From Paraescarpia echinospica (lineage: Eukaryota; Annelida; Polychaeta; Sabellida; Siboglinidae), in contig CM034541.1 of NCBI GenBank assembly GCA_020002185.1, positions 52,589,617-52,653,616 of the forward strand: 64,000 bases of DNA, given 5' to 3'. The position numbers and the translations under genes were made by a program. Shown here in pieces: positions 46,016-57,851 of the stretch; positions within the stretch are counted from its first letter, which is position 1; the number at the start of each line of letters is the position of its first letter. Below the pieces are notes generated by a model, which saw only the letters and a list, made by a program, of their open reading frames with translations, did no database searches and had not been told where the DNA came from.

Positions 46016-46603
46016 TTACGCTATGCTTTGACCAACACGCTGCACAAACATCACACGAGAGTACCGACGAGACAAGAGACGAGACTATGGCCGAGATATG
46101 TTACGAGACTACGGATGGCACATCACACGAGACCACGGATGACACATCACACGAGAGTACCGACGAGACAAGAGACGAGACTATGTCCGAGATATGTCAC
46201 GAGACTATGGCCGAGATATGTCACGAGATTATTGCCGACATATGTCACGAGACTATGACCGAGACTACGGATGACACATCACACGAGAGTACGGACGAGA
46301 CAAGAGATATGCTACGAGACTACGGATGTCACATCACACGAGAGTACGGACGAGACAAGAGATACGCTGATGATGGCTGCTTCATATACATATGTTTTCC
46401 ATTAAAAGAAGCGATACTTGATGCGAGTCCTATGGTCGCCTCGTTGGACGTGAATCCGACCAAATGATCGTCTCTTGACATGAAGGTATGTGATGTTTGG
46501 CACCTCATTGAATGAAGTCCTGTCAGGTGGTTGTCCTTACATGTTATTGACATAGTCGTTTTCGATCGTAGCAGTTTTCAAATTCGCTTGCTATGGTCGT
46601 GTG

Positions 46604-47442
46604 TTAAAAAGTTCCGAGTCCTACCGACACTAAAAAGTTCCGAGTACTACCGATACTAAAAAGTTCCCAGTACTACCGACACTAAAAAGTTCCGAGTACT
46701 ACCGACACTAAAAAGTTCCGAGTACTATCGACACTAAAAAGTTCCGAGTACTACCGACACTAAAAAGTTCCGAGTACTACCGACACTAAAAAGTTCCGAG
46801 TACTAACGACACTAAAAAGTTCCGAGTACTACTGACACTAAAAAGTTCCGAGTACTACCGACACTAAAAAGTTCCGAGTACTACCGACACTAAAAAGTTC
46901 CGAGTACTACCGACACTAAAAAGTTCCGAGTACTACCGACACTAAAAAGTTCCGAGTACTAACGACACTAAAAAGTTCCGAGTACTACCGACACTAAAAA
47001 GTTTCGAGTACTAACGACACTAAAAAGTTCCGAGTACTACCGACACTAAAAAAGTTCCGAGTACTACCGACACTAAAAAGTTCCGAGTACTAACGACACT
47101 AAAAAGTTCCGAGTACTACCGACACTAAAAAGTTCCGAGTACTATCGACACTAAAAAGTTCCGAGTACTACCGACACTAAAAAGTTCCGAGTACTACCGA
47201 CACTAAAAAGTTCCGAGTACTAACGACACTAAAAAGTTCCGAGTACTACCGACACTAAAAAGTTCCGAGTACTACCGACACTAAAAAGTTCCGAGTACTA
47301 CCGACACTAAAAAGTTCCGAGTACTACCGACACTAAAAAGTTCCGAGTACTAACGACACTAAAAAGTTCCGAGTACTACCGACACTAAAAAGTTCCGAGT
47401 ACTACCGACACTAAAAAGTTCCGAGTACTACCGACACTAAAA
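46604..47442. repeat. 26-bp satellite at the centre of the palindrome
   Basis: About 32 tandem copies of a 26-bp unit CTAAAAAGTTCCGAGTACTA plus CCGACA. Very uniform: most changes are one of a few recurring substitutions. It separates the two arms and is not itself palindromic. The only unique sequence in the centre is 46380-46603. Confidence 0.95.
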
Positions 47443-47904
47443 TCTCTCGTGTGACGTGGCATCCGTAGTCTCGTGACATATCTCGGTTTTTGGTGTCCGT
47501 TGAGTGGCGTCGGAAACCATGATGGTCACTTCTTTGAATGTCTCGTGGCGTATCGCTTGTCTCGTCCGTACTCTCGTGTGATGTGACATCCGTAGTCTCG
47601 TAGCATATCTCTTGTCTCGTCCGTACTCTCGTGTGATGTGTCATCCGTAGTCTCGGTCATAGTCTCGTGACATATGTCGGCAATAATCTCGTGACATATC
47701 TCGGCCATAGTCTCGTGACATATCTCTGTCATAGTCTCGTCTCTTGTCTCGTCGGTACTCTCGTGTGATGTGTCATCCGTGGTCTCGTGTGATGTGCCAT
47801 CCGTAGTCTCGTAACATATCTCGGCCATAGTCTCGTCTCTTGTCTCGTCGGTACTCTCGTGTGATGTTTGTGCAGCTTGTTGGTCAAAGCATAACGTAAT
47901 GAGT

Positions 47905-48222
47905 GCGAGAGTGAGTGAGTGAGTGAGTGAGTGAGTGAGTGAACAGATACGCAGGGTGAGTGAGTGAGTGAACAGATACGAAGGGTGAGTGAGTGAGTGA
48001 GTGAGTGAGTGAGTGAGTGAGTGAGTGAACAGACACGAAGGATGAGTGAGTGAGTGAGTGAACAGACACGAAGGATGAGTGAGTGAGTGAGTGAGTGAGT
48101 GAGTGAGTGAGTGAGTGAGTGAGTGAGTGAGTGAGTGAGTGAGTGAGTGAGTGAGTGAGTGAGTGAGTGAGTGAGTGAACAGACACGAAGGATGAGTGAG
48201 TGAGTGAGTGAGTGAGTGAACA
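47905..48222. repeat. (GTGA)n microsatellite, right arm
   Basis: Mirrored partner of 45757-46015, longer and with different interruptions. Confidence 0.95.
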
Positions 48223-49369
48223 ACATCTCGGTCATAGTCTCGTGTGATGTGTCTAGTTGATCTAAGTTCAATTCGTGACACGTGTTGGTCAAAGCATAGT
48301 GTTTCGTTTTCGTGACACGTGTTGGTGAAAGCTTAGTGTTTCGTTTGTACAACTCGTGTCTCGTCGGTACTCTCGTGTGATGTGTCATCCATAGTCTCGT
48401 GACATATCTCGGTCATAGTCTCGTCTCTTGTCTCGTCGGTACTCTCGTGTGACGTGTCATACGAAGTCTCGTGTGATGTGGCATCCGTAGTCTCGTGACA
48501 TATCTCGGTCATAGTTTCGTCTCTTGTCTCGTCGGTACTCTCGTGTGACGTGTCATCCGAAGTCTCGTGACATATCTCGGCCATAGTCTCGTGTGACGTG
48601 TCATCCGTAGTCTCGTGTGATGTGTCATCCGTAGTCTCGTGACATATCTCGGTCATAGTCTCGTCTCTTGTCTCGTCGGTACTCTCGTGTGATGTGTCAT
48701 CCGTAGTCTCGTGTCATCCGTAGTCTCGTGACATATCTCGGTCATAGTTTCGTCTCTTGTCTCGTCGGTACTCTCGTGTGACGTATCATCCGAAATCTCG
48801 TGACATATCTCGGCCATAGTCTCGTGTGACGTGTCATCCGTAGTCTCGTGACATATCTCGGTCATAGTCTCGTCTCTTGTCTCGTCGGTACTCTCGTGTG
48901 ATATCTCGTCCGTAATCTCGTGTGATGTGTCATCCGTAGTCTCGGGTGATGTGTCATCCGTAGTCTCGTGACATATCTCGGTCATAGTCTCGTCTCTTGT
49001 CTCGTCGGTACTCTCGTGTGCCGTGCATCCTAAGTCTCGTGACATATCTCGCTCATAGTCTCGTCTCTTGTCTCGTCGGTACTCTCGTGTGATGTGTCAT
49101 CCATAGTCTCGTGTCATCCGTAGTCTCGTGACATATCTCGGTCATAGTCTCGTCTCTTGTCTCGTCGGTACTCTCGTGTGATGTGTCATCCATAGTCTCG
49201 TGTCATCCGTAGTCTCGTGACATATCTCGGTCATAGTCTCGTCTCTTGTCTCGTTGCTACTCTCGTATGACGTGTCATCCGAAGTCTCGTGACATATCTC
49301 GGTCATAGTCTCGTGTGATGTGTCTAGTTGATCTAAGTTCAATTCGTGACACGTGTTGGTCAAAGATTT

Positions 49370-50165
49370 CTGTTTCGTTTACGCAACTAGTTGATCTGAG
49401 TTCGATTTGTGTCGTGTGTTGGTCAAAGCATAGTGTTTCGTTTGCACCACTAGTTGGTCTGAGTTCAATTTGTGCAGCGTAATCGGTTAAGTTTCTGTTT
49501 CGTTTACGCAACTAGTTGATCTGAGTTCGAATTGTGTCGTGTGTTGGTCAAAGCATAGTGTTTCGTTTGCACCACTAGTTGGTCTGAGTTCAATTTGTGC
49601 AGCGTAATCGGTTAAGTTTCTGTTTCGTTTACGCAACTAGTTGATCTGAGTTCGATTTGTGTCGTGTGTTGGTCAAAGCATAGTGTTTCGTTTGCACCAC
49701 TAGTTGGTCTGAGTTCAATTTGTGCAGCGTAATCGGTTAAGTTTCTGTTTCGTTTACGCAACTAGTTGGTCTGAGTTCAATTTGTGCAGCGTAATCGGTT
49801 AAGTTTCTGTTTCGTTTACGCAACTAGTTGGTCTGAGTTCAATTTGTGCAGCGTAATCGGTTAAGTTTCTGTTTCGTTTACGCAACTAGTTGGTCTGAGT
49901 CCGATTCGTGCCGTGTGTTGGTCAAAGCATAGTGTTTCGTTTGTACAACTCGTGCCTCGTCAGTATTCTTGTGTGATGTGTCATCCGTTGTCTCGTGTGA
50001 TGTGCCATCCGTAGTCTCATGACGTATCTCGGTCATAGTCTCATCTCTTGTCTCGTCGGTACTCTCGTGTGACGTGGCATAGTCTCGTGTGATGTATCTA
50101 GTTGATCTAAGTTCAATTCGTGACACGTGTTGGTCAAAGCATAGTGTTTCGTTTGCACCACTAGT
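49370..50165. repeat. Alternating 63/126-bp tandem repeats
   Basis: Units contain CAACTAGTTGATCTGAGTTC or CACTAGTTGGTCTGAGTTCA followed by GCAGCGTAATCGGTTAAG. They alternate in a higher-order pattern (about 49370-49920), then give way to a shorter copy of the 24-bp repeats. Only a single copy of this unit is seen in the left arm. Confidence 0.85.
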
Positions 50166-50340
50166 TGGTCTGATTACATTAACTGAACAACACAGACATC
50201 AGTGGCTATCATCTCTACAGAACTACACAGACATAACTTGTTAACGTATCTGTACTGAACTACACAGATACATAAGTGGTTAACATATCTGTACTGAACT
50301 ACACATAGACATAAGTGGTTAACATAACTGTTGAATCTAT

Positions 50341-53094
50341 GAGTTCGTTTTCGGTTACCCATGCCAGGTTATTTGTTTTACGACAGAAGTTGGTTTCGAA
50401 GGTTTTACCGAAGAAGCACGAATTTAAATACTATAGTACGAAAAAAGATAAAAACGTTCTAATGAACATTTGTACACTTGAACCTTAATACGGTAAACTA
50501 TATAGATACTGGTACATCTTATCTGGGAGGTTATTATGTACCTGTACTGTTGTAACATGACGCTTCACTTTCCTCGAACAATGTAGATAGCGAACACTGC
50601 GCCGTCTTGTATTGATATATGATCTTTGGCATCAAGGTGATCGAATCGACATTGCGCATCGCACATAACGCGTTTATTTATTTAATAATGATGTTGAACG
50701 CGATTATGCACCTACGTACATACGTACATACGTACATACGTACACACGTATAGGTTAAGAACACCAGCATGATAAAATGCTGAAACAGTATTGGTGGTCT
50801 CTAGTAGGAACTTCAACGAATCCTGCTACCGCGATGTTTTTACGTGCGCGCAGCGGCGTTGCAGCAGCGCCGTTTCGTTTTCTCGGCACCTGGGTAGTGG
50901 TTTTTTCAACCTCTATTTTCGCGCTCTTTTCCCGGTCGTTTACGTCATTCGCAGCGGGATTCCTTTTGCGGGTAAGTCGAACTTTCTGTACGTCCTTTTC
51001 TTTTTCAAATTTGATCAAAATTATGGTAAATTTAATCGATTTGATGACATAGGTGTGTTTCAGTTGCAAAATTTATAGTCTAGTAATGATTTGTATCGAA
51101 CGATTATGTTTGTAGGTAGATCTATAGGATTACATTAGTATGTGTTGAAAATTTCGTTGGCGTGAATGCTCGTGCAATGTGGTTTTTGCGCCATTCAAAA
51201 CATGTGACATTTGAGCGATCTGTGTCAATATGACCGAGAGTGCGTCACCGGAGACGCGGACCGAGATCGTGGAGCGCCTTGATCATGACATATTTATTTA
51301 ATTAATGTCTGTGCCTTTTAGTGAAAACAAAAACAACAGTATCTGATTTAACTTTAACTTAAGATAGGGCCTATAATGATAATAATATTACTTAAGTTAT
51401 TAATTTATTTAATGATTATAATTTATAGTTATACGTGTCAAGCCAATTCTACTAGTATTATTATTAATTAATATGATATAGTATTACTATTATTACTAGT
51501 AATAGTATTATTATTAGTATGATGTTGTCAAGTAGTAGTATTTGTTAGTCAGAGTTAGGTTTATACGTTTTAGTTTGACTGAGTTAGGCTTGCTAGAATT
51601 TAGAAAATACAAATTTTATATCCAGTCCTGTTAATATTCAGTTTGTTTTGAAAGGCTGATATTTAAAATAACTAACAATCAATTAATTGTTTTATTAAAT
51701 AGATTATTTAACCAGTTTGTCACTTTAAATAAAAATTATGTACCGTGATTCATCAAAAGTTGTCAATGTGTTTAGTATTTCTTTGACTTAAAATCTACAA
51801 AACCAATACTATTTATATCATATTTAAATAATATCCTTGTCAATTCTGCAATACAGAATCTTATATTTAGGTTTGCTAGTTGTAGAAATATGGCCCATGG
51901 CAGCCCATACTACAGGCCAAGCATGGTAGTCTTAGCCTTAGGCCAGGGTTGGTTACTGCTTACACCTGGGTTTAGCATGGCTTATTCCATTATTTATGGT
52001 TATGCTTTTATTTAGACATAGAAATAATATAAATTTCATTATGTAATAATTTTAATTAATTGTTGTTACCTATTAAATCAACAGTTTGTTAGAAAAGTTG
52101 TTTTTGTGGTCAAATACGTAAATTATTTGACTTAATTTGTTTTAAAAAGTGTTTCAAGATAAACAGTCACTGCACAACATTTTGTAAAACATGTAATACA
52201 AACCATAAATGCCTTGATCAGTTGTAGCATCATTTGTTTCATTGTGTGACAACACGCAATACATTTAAACACCACAGTTTTACATCTCAAATATCACAAT
52301 TATTATGAATTTATGTGTGACATAATGCATTATAATAGAATTTCACACTGCTCTCTTGAGTAACAGAGGCAGGGATGTGAAAAGTATTTCACAAGATTTG
52401 CATGCAGAATCAAAACAGTTATCATAATATGATTCACAATTGCCTTTTTATTTCAGATATTGTTCGCAATTATATGCAGTGACACTGATCTTGCGCTGAT
52501 CTGTGTTTGACTGTGAAGGTACCGAGCCACAGAGTCGTCTGAATATGACACCCATCACCTGTCTGCATACGTACACATTTAATCTGACTGATTATATATC
52601 TAATATCTAGATTGAACAGTGTCCATTCAACACGACATGAACATTACTTATAGACATCATGCTGAAGAACACAACGTTATTTTACAAGATACTGAAATAT
52701 GAACCTTGCTGCACAGATCTTGCAGCCTACTGGCATTAAATTATGAGACAATCAACTTCCAATATTACAAAAAGACTAATAAGAGCAGAACAGATTTCTT
52801 CATGGCTTGACTCCCATGGGCCATGGGAAGTAATGCAGAAAGCAATCTTCCATTTGCCGCATTTGGATTCAGCGACAGAATACTGTGAACAATTTATAAA
52901 CATTAGTTCATCAAGTTCATGTTAAAATGCAGAACATTACATTATGAAGCAGTAACAATTGATTACTGGTGTGTACAGAGCCTGCAACAGTCATCCAACC
53001 TGTCATGACACAGTCACACATAGACACAGTGAACTAGGAGTATGACTATTGTATTTCATTGTCATGTATTGATATGTTGAGTTTGTGTGATATT
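50341..53094. other. AT-rich intergenic DNA with one exon-like island
   Basis: Nothing recognised apart from a (TACG/TACA)n run at 50713-50750 and the patch listed next. 52743-52925 has a 60-codon frame without motif, followed by AATAAA near 53113; it could be a non-coding transcript end. At 51230-51290 a short ATG frame of higher GC has no partner. Confidence 0.4.
50805..50985 (-). other. Possible exon island
   Basis: On the minus strand a GC-richer island encodes a basic stretch (RKRNPAANDVNDREKSAKIE, then VPRKRNGAAATPLRARKN) in AT-rich surroundings. It starts after an AG and could be one exon of a nuclear protein. The opposite strand is also open (91 codons), so strand is uncertain. Confidence 0.25.
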
Positions 53095-53650
53095 TAGGCA
53101 ATATTTACTTATTAATAAAGTTACTGTTAATGCTATATGACTGGTTAATGTATATTTATTATAATGTTTAATGTGGTTTTAAACATTGCATAAATTATAT
53201 AACTGTCTTCATAATTATGGACATTCCAGCCTTTCATCGAAATGTAGCGGTCAGTTGTTAAGCGTGCTAATATTAGCCAATATTAACTTATTAATTAAGT
53301 TACTGTTAATGTGAAATGACTGGTTAATGTATATATTTATTACCATAATTAATGTGGTTTACTGCATGCATAAATTAGACAAATATTTTCATAATCATGG
53401 ACAATATGGCCTTTTACTGAAATGTGTCGGTCTGTCGAGATTGCGTGCTAATTACCCAATATTGACTAATTAAATCATTATTAATTGATTTGTTAATGAC
53501 TATTTATTACCATCATTAATGTGGTTATACACATTGCATAATATGTATAAATATCTTCAAAATCATGGGCATTATGGCCTTTAATTGGAATGTATCGGTC
53601 TGTTGAGTTTGCATGCTACATTACTAAAATTAACTAATTAATTGCATTAA
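53095..53650. repeat. Diverged 170-180 bp tandem repeat (3+ copies)
   Basis: Three full and one partial unit; markers are TTACTGTTAATG with GACTGGTTAATGTATAT, TTTATTACCATAATTAATGT and CGGTCTGTTGAG variants. Old, AT-rich array. Confidence 0.85.
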
Positions 53651-54848
53651 TTTGGTTATAATTATTACTAAAAAAATATTAAATATTGTAAATTTATTAC
53701 TCTGGTCAATGTGTTTGAAAACCCTGAAAACAATATTTAAATATCTGTATAAAAAAAAAGTTATGACATTTTAAAGCAAATATTTATCCACAGAAAACAC
53801 AAAAATTAGTCTATTTTGCCATTGTAAGAGACACAAAAATTAAGCAGTTTTTCCGTCTTAAAATTGCAATATATTTTGATCTATTAAAGGTATCTTAATA
53901 AAATAAACAGTTATGTGATCCTTAACCTATTACCTTTAATTTAAGCCCATTCTCAATGTTCTAGCATGATATTTAATTTTTTGTTGAAGTGCCTATCTCT
54001 AGGCACAGATGAAATACGGATGAGCCTTGGATAGGATATATCAGTTCAAAACAGTTTGACACCAGTTTGGATCCGGTTTGTACGCGGACTTTCAACTGGG
54101 ACCGTTGGTAAGTGCAAATGACAAACAGTTTGACCAAAATATTACACAGATAGCTGGTAGTTTGAATGTTTTAACAGATAAGTTCGTATATTTTCCTATG
54201 CCTTAACACGGGACAGATACACGGATGTTTTTTTTCAACACACAGTCACAGAGCATTCATTACGAGTTCATAACAGTTTATACCGGTTAGCAGGGGCAAT
54301 TTTCACTCGCTATAGTATGTCACTGCCCATAACACCAAATGATGAGATTATATTCAAGCACGAAAGCTCAAAACAATGGCTAACCAAAGCACTATCTGAT
54401 TAACCAAGTCAACCTCGGGTACAAAATTACTGTGCGTAACAGTTTGATGACATCAACAAACAAACAAACAAACATGCCCAGACACATCTCGAGTACATCA
54501 AAGGTCTAATTCCAAAATGTTCACTCTGTTCGAAAAAACGAGGCTATAGGTCCTGATATAACATAGTCCTATATGTAGTCTACATTTCGTATACATTACT
54601 TCAGACAAAACGATCTCCGTTGAATTTATAATCCTTTTGTTATTATAAATTATGCCTTATTATAACACCCCATTTTCGACCTGACATAGTCAAACAAATA
54701 AAGGCTCGATCCCTAGGCAGAGCCTGGACCTTCGGGTCAAGCAATCACGTGAGTAGCCTGTTCAAATGATGTTCGGTATATTTTATTCAAAAAGTGGTTG
54801 CATACCTTTGCGATAAAAATGGCCTATGCTTTAACACCGGATAAATGA
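53651..54848. other. No gene seen
   Basis: AT-rich; no frame, repeat or RNA gene recognised. Confidence 0.4.
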
Positions 54849-55200
54849 AATTTCTCGTTTACAAGGTTTGTATCTCTACACGTTAAAAATCCCTATGCTT
54901 TAACCCAGGTTGTCGCCAATCTCGAAAACCATTTTCGGAGCAAATCGGGTGGATTTTGTAAACGAGATTTCTCGTTTACAAGGCTTGTATCTCTACACGT
55001 TAAAAATCCCTATGCTTTAACCCAGGTTACCGCCAATCTCGTAAACCATTTTCGAAGCAAATCGGGTGGAATTTGTAAACGAGATTTCTCGTTTACAAGG
55101 CTTGTATCTCTCCCACGTTAAAAATCCCTATCTTTAACCCAGGTTGTAAACGACGAGAAGTCGAAAACCATTTTCGGCGGAAGCCCTATCTTTCCCATGT
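54849..55200. repeat. 118-bp tandem repeat (3 copies)
   Basis: Starts TTTCTCGTTTACAAGG at 54851, 54968 and 55086. Each unit has an inverted pair (CTCGTTTAC / GTAAACGAG) and ends AACCCAGGT before the next. The LINE at 55280 sits just after it. Confidence 0.88.
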
Positions 55201-55279
55201 TAAAAATCCCTATCTTTAACCCGGCCGTTGTTTTGATGCGCCCCTGTGGAAAATCCCTATCTCTTAACATGGGCTTGCA

Positions 55280-56805
55280 CCGCTACAACTCCAGTTGCCT
55301 ACGCTAAGGGACCTCTATTACTACTATCGACCATACCACTCAACTGAAACTGCTCTATTGCTTGTAGAGAAGGACATTCTTCAGGCATTAGACCGGCGGT
55401 ATGTAGTGATACTCGTACTACTCGATATGTCTGCTGCATTCGACACCGTCGACTACGACATTCTGATCTCGCGTCTGGAAAAACGGATCGGTGTGACTGG
55501 CTCCGCGCTTGAATGGGTCCGCTCATACTTGACCGATCGAACACAATCCGTGATAATACTAGGCGGTGCTTCCGACCATTTAAATATAGCTTTCGGTGTC
55601 CCCTAAGGCTCAGCATTGGGGCATTGTTTTTCACCATCTACACGTCCCCAATCGGCGATATCATCAAACAACTCAACTTGAACTATCACATGTACGCAGA
55701 CGACACACAGCTGTACATAACATTTGACATCACTGATGAAAAGGACAAACTGCATACAATCGAACACTGCGTCAACGACGTCCGCGCGTGGATGAACATC
55801 AATCTACTGAAAGTCAATCAGGACAAAACAGTTGCGCTCGTCTTATCATCACGCACCAACCAGAAGAAACACAACATCACCACGATAAAGATCGGCACTG
55901 TGACATCATTCCTTGTCCGAGTGCCCACAACATGGGCGTTGTGTTTGACGTTGAAATGTCAATGGCACGTCACGTGCAACACGTATGTCGTACCGCATAC
56001 TATCACCTGCGTAACATTGCTTCCATACGATCGTGTCTATCGGAGAAAGCAGCGGCTCGAATAACACATTCACTGGTGATTTCGAGACTCGACTACGGGA
56101 ATGCTTTGCTGTTCGGCATCCCAGACGTTCTTATCTCTAATATGCAGAGAGTGCAGAACTCAGCAGCTCGATTGGTAGTCCGCGGCAACAGGCGAGAACA
56201 CATCACCCCGGTGCTAAAGAAGTTCCATTGGCTTCCGGTGAAACAGCGTATCGTGTACTGCTGCTTTCGTTCTAAGCCCAACATGGCATTGCACCAGCGC
56301 GTTCGCTACGTTCTGCCAACAACAACGACCTGCGTGTGCCGCCATCCAACAGCATATACGGCGATCGCTCCTTCTCAGTTTCGGCCCCACGGATGTGGAA
56401 CACTCTTCCGTTAGAATTAAAGACACTCACAGCGCTAGCCACATTCAAGCGACTTTTAAAAACTCACTTCTACCGTGTAGCATTCCAAGTTTAGTTTAGT
56501 CTGCGATCTCGTACATGACATAGTGTTTTAAAAAAAAATATTATCATTTAACTAACTTATTTATGTCGTATGATGCACATATTACGTCACATTTTAATTA
56601 ATGTTATATCCTTTTGCCACATAATCTTATTGCCTATACATTATCCACCACGGTTTTAGCAATTTATTTATTTTTATTATAATTTATTTAACCTGCTAGT
56701 TTTAGCATTCATGTATTAATGTATTTAACGCCTCTGAATGGACTTTTGTCTAGATCTATGGCGCTCTACAAGTTGACTCATTATTATTATTATATTATTA
56801 TAACT
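55280..56805 (+). pseudogene. CR1/Jockey-like LINE, 5'-truncated, with tail
   Basis: RT to 3' end. It runs YRPYHSTETALLLVEKDIL, LVLLDMSAAFDTVDYDIL, then GVP with TAA at 55604-55606 where PQG is expected, then a one-base shift, [29 protein letters not shown] (about 55685-55725), KVNQDKTVALV, the post-RT segment (LISNMQRVQNSAARLV, KFHWLPVKQRIVY) and a terminal LPLELKTLT-like part. The tail region (GATCTATGGCGCTCTACAAG with an (ATT)n tail at 56778-56802) fits CR1-type 3' ends. The overlap with 12537-13150 is nearly identical. Confidence 0.88.
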
Positions 56806-57329
56806 CACTGAGCATTGTTGCTCGGTGTTGTCCTACACGTAGGTGGATTGCCTTCCAAGGCTATATACGAGATCGATCTTCCCGTCAACAGTTCCCTTCT
56901 AACTGGGGCGGATGATCTCTGGCACAGAGTCAGACATCGTGATGTAGCTGATGGTGGAGACCAATATGGTCGTCGCCAGTACAAACATCCATCGTCCTGT
57001 TGACACGACTTCATCATTTACCCATGGTTAGGACCATTTAACCCATGGCTGGGTGTGTGGTTGGTGGTGACCGGTACGTATCCCTACACCGAGGGCCCCA
57101 GCGCCATGTACCGAGGGACCACATATCCTCCCCGTCAAGAATATACTGCCCAGACACTCAGTCCCGCCCTCCGTTTGCCTACAGCCAAGTTATGCAAGCC
57201 CACGGGAAGCCCGCAGGTTGCGTTACCCTACTGCAGTTACCAGGGTGCACTTGCCCATGTTACGAGCACATAAGTCGGAAGTGGAGATGTGGATTTTGGT
57301 GGGTAACATACACAGTGCATGCATCGATG
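56806..57329. other. Unassigned, possibly old element
   Basis: GC-richer than the surroundings, with short frames but none with a recognised motif. It lies between the LINE tail and the inner end of the right arm. Confidence 0.35.
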
Positions 57330-57545
57330 ACTTCAAGAATTTACTAACATATATTTTCCCTTGCATAGGCTATGCTGAGATACTCAAATGTTCTGGTGTG
57401 TACACCTCGACAGAAAGACGGGATTGTCTGTTTGAGAAACATTTCAATAAGATGAAAGTTAGCACACACATATTAAATCATCTCATACCTAATCAATTAA
57501 ATATCACTTGTTTTACGAACTTCTGTAATGAGTAAACAATGCCAG
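57330..57545 (+). pseudogene. LINE reverse transcriptase C-terminal fragment
   Basis: CIGYAEILKCSGVYTSTERR, then CLFEKHFNKMKVSTHILNHL: the same post-RT fragment as 5952-5560 in mirrored orientation. It marks the inner boundary of the arm. Confidence 0.7.
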
Positions 57546-57579
57546 TAACTCGGACGAACATATAGTGAAACTATGTAAT

Positions 57580-57805
57580 ACCACCACTGGTCACCGGAAT
57601 GAAAGGGGTTGACCGAGGCTGGTCACGGGAATGAAAGGGGTTGACCGAGGCTGGTCACGGGAATGAAAGGGGTTGACCGAGGCTAGTCACTGGAATGGAA
57701 GAGGTTGACCGAGGCTGGTCAGCGGTATAGAAGGGGTTGACCGAGGCTGGTCACCGGAATGGAAGGTGTTGCCGAGGCTGGTTACCAGAATGGAAGGGGT
57801 TGATT
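57580..57805. repeat. 32-bp tandem satellite (right array)
   Basis: About seven copies of the reverse-complement unit of 4430-5405, directly upstream of the right coiled-coil gene. Confidence 0.92.
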
Positions 57806-57851
57806 ATGGTGATCCCAGAAAGGTACGAGTGACATCACGAATTGATTGACA

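Larger units (their letters stand above)
44470..46380. repeat. Left arm of second palindrome
   Basis: Inverted match to 47440-50340. It begins with a unique block (GATGATAGCCACGTATCTCT), then CTAGTGGTGCAAACGAAACA, the 24-bp repeat region (44640-45630), the CACT microsatellite and a final 24-bp-repeat stretch (46040-46380). It follows the zinc-finger gene's poly(A) signal by less than 100 bp. Confidence 0.92.
47440..50340. repeat. Right arm of second palindrome
   Basis: Mirrored copy of 44470-46380, about 1 kb longer through extra 24-bp units and an added 49370-49920 array. The unique outer block (TGGCTATCATCTCTAC, 50202-50217) pairs with the start of the left arm. It is expanded by three imperfect copies of a 46-bp CTGTACTGAACTACACA unit. 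Confidence 0.92.
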
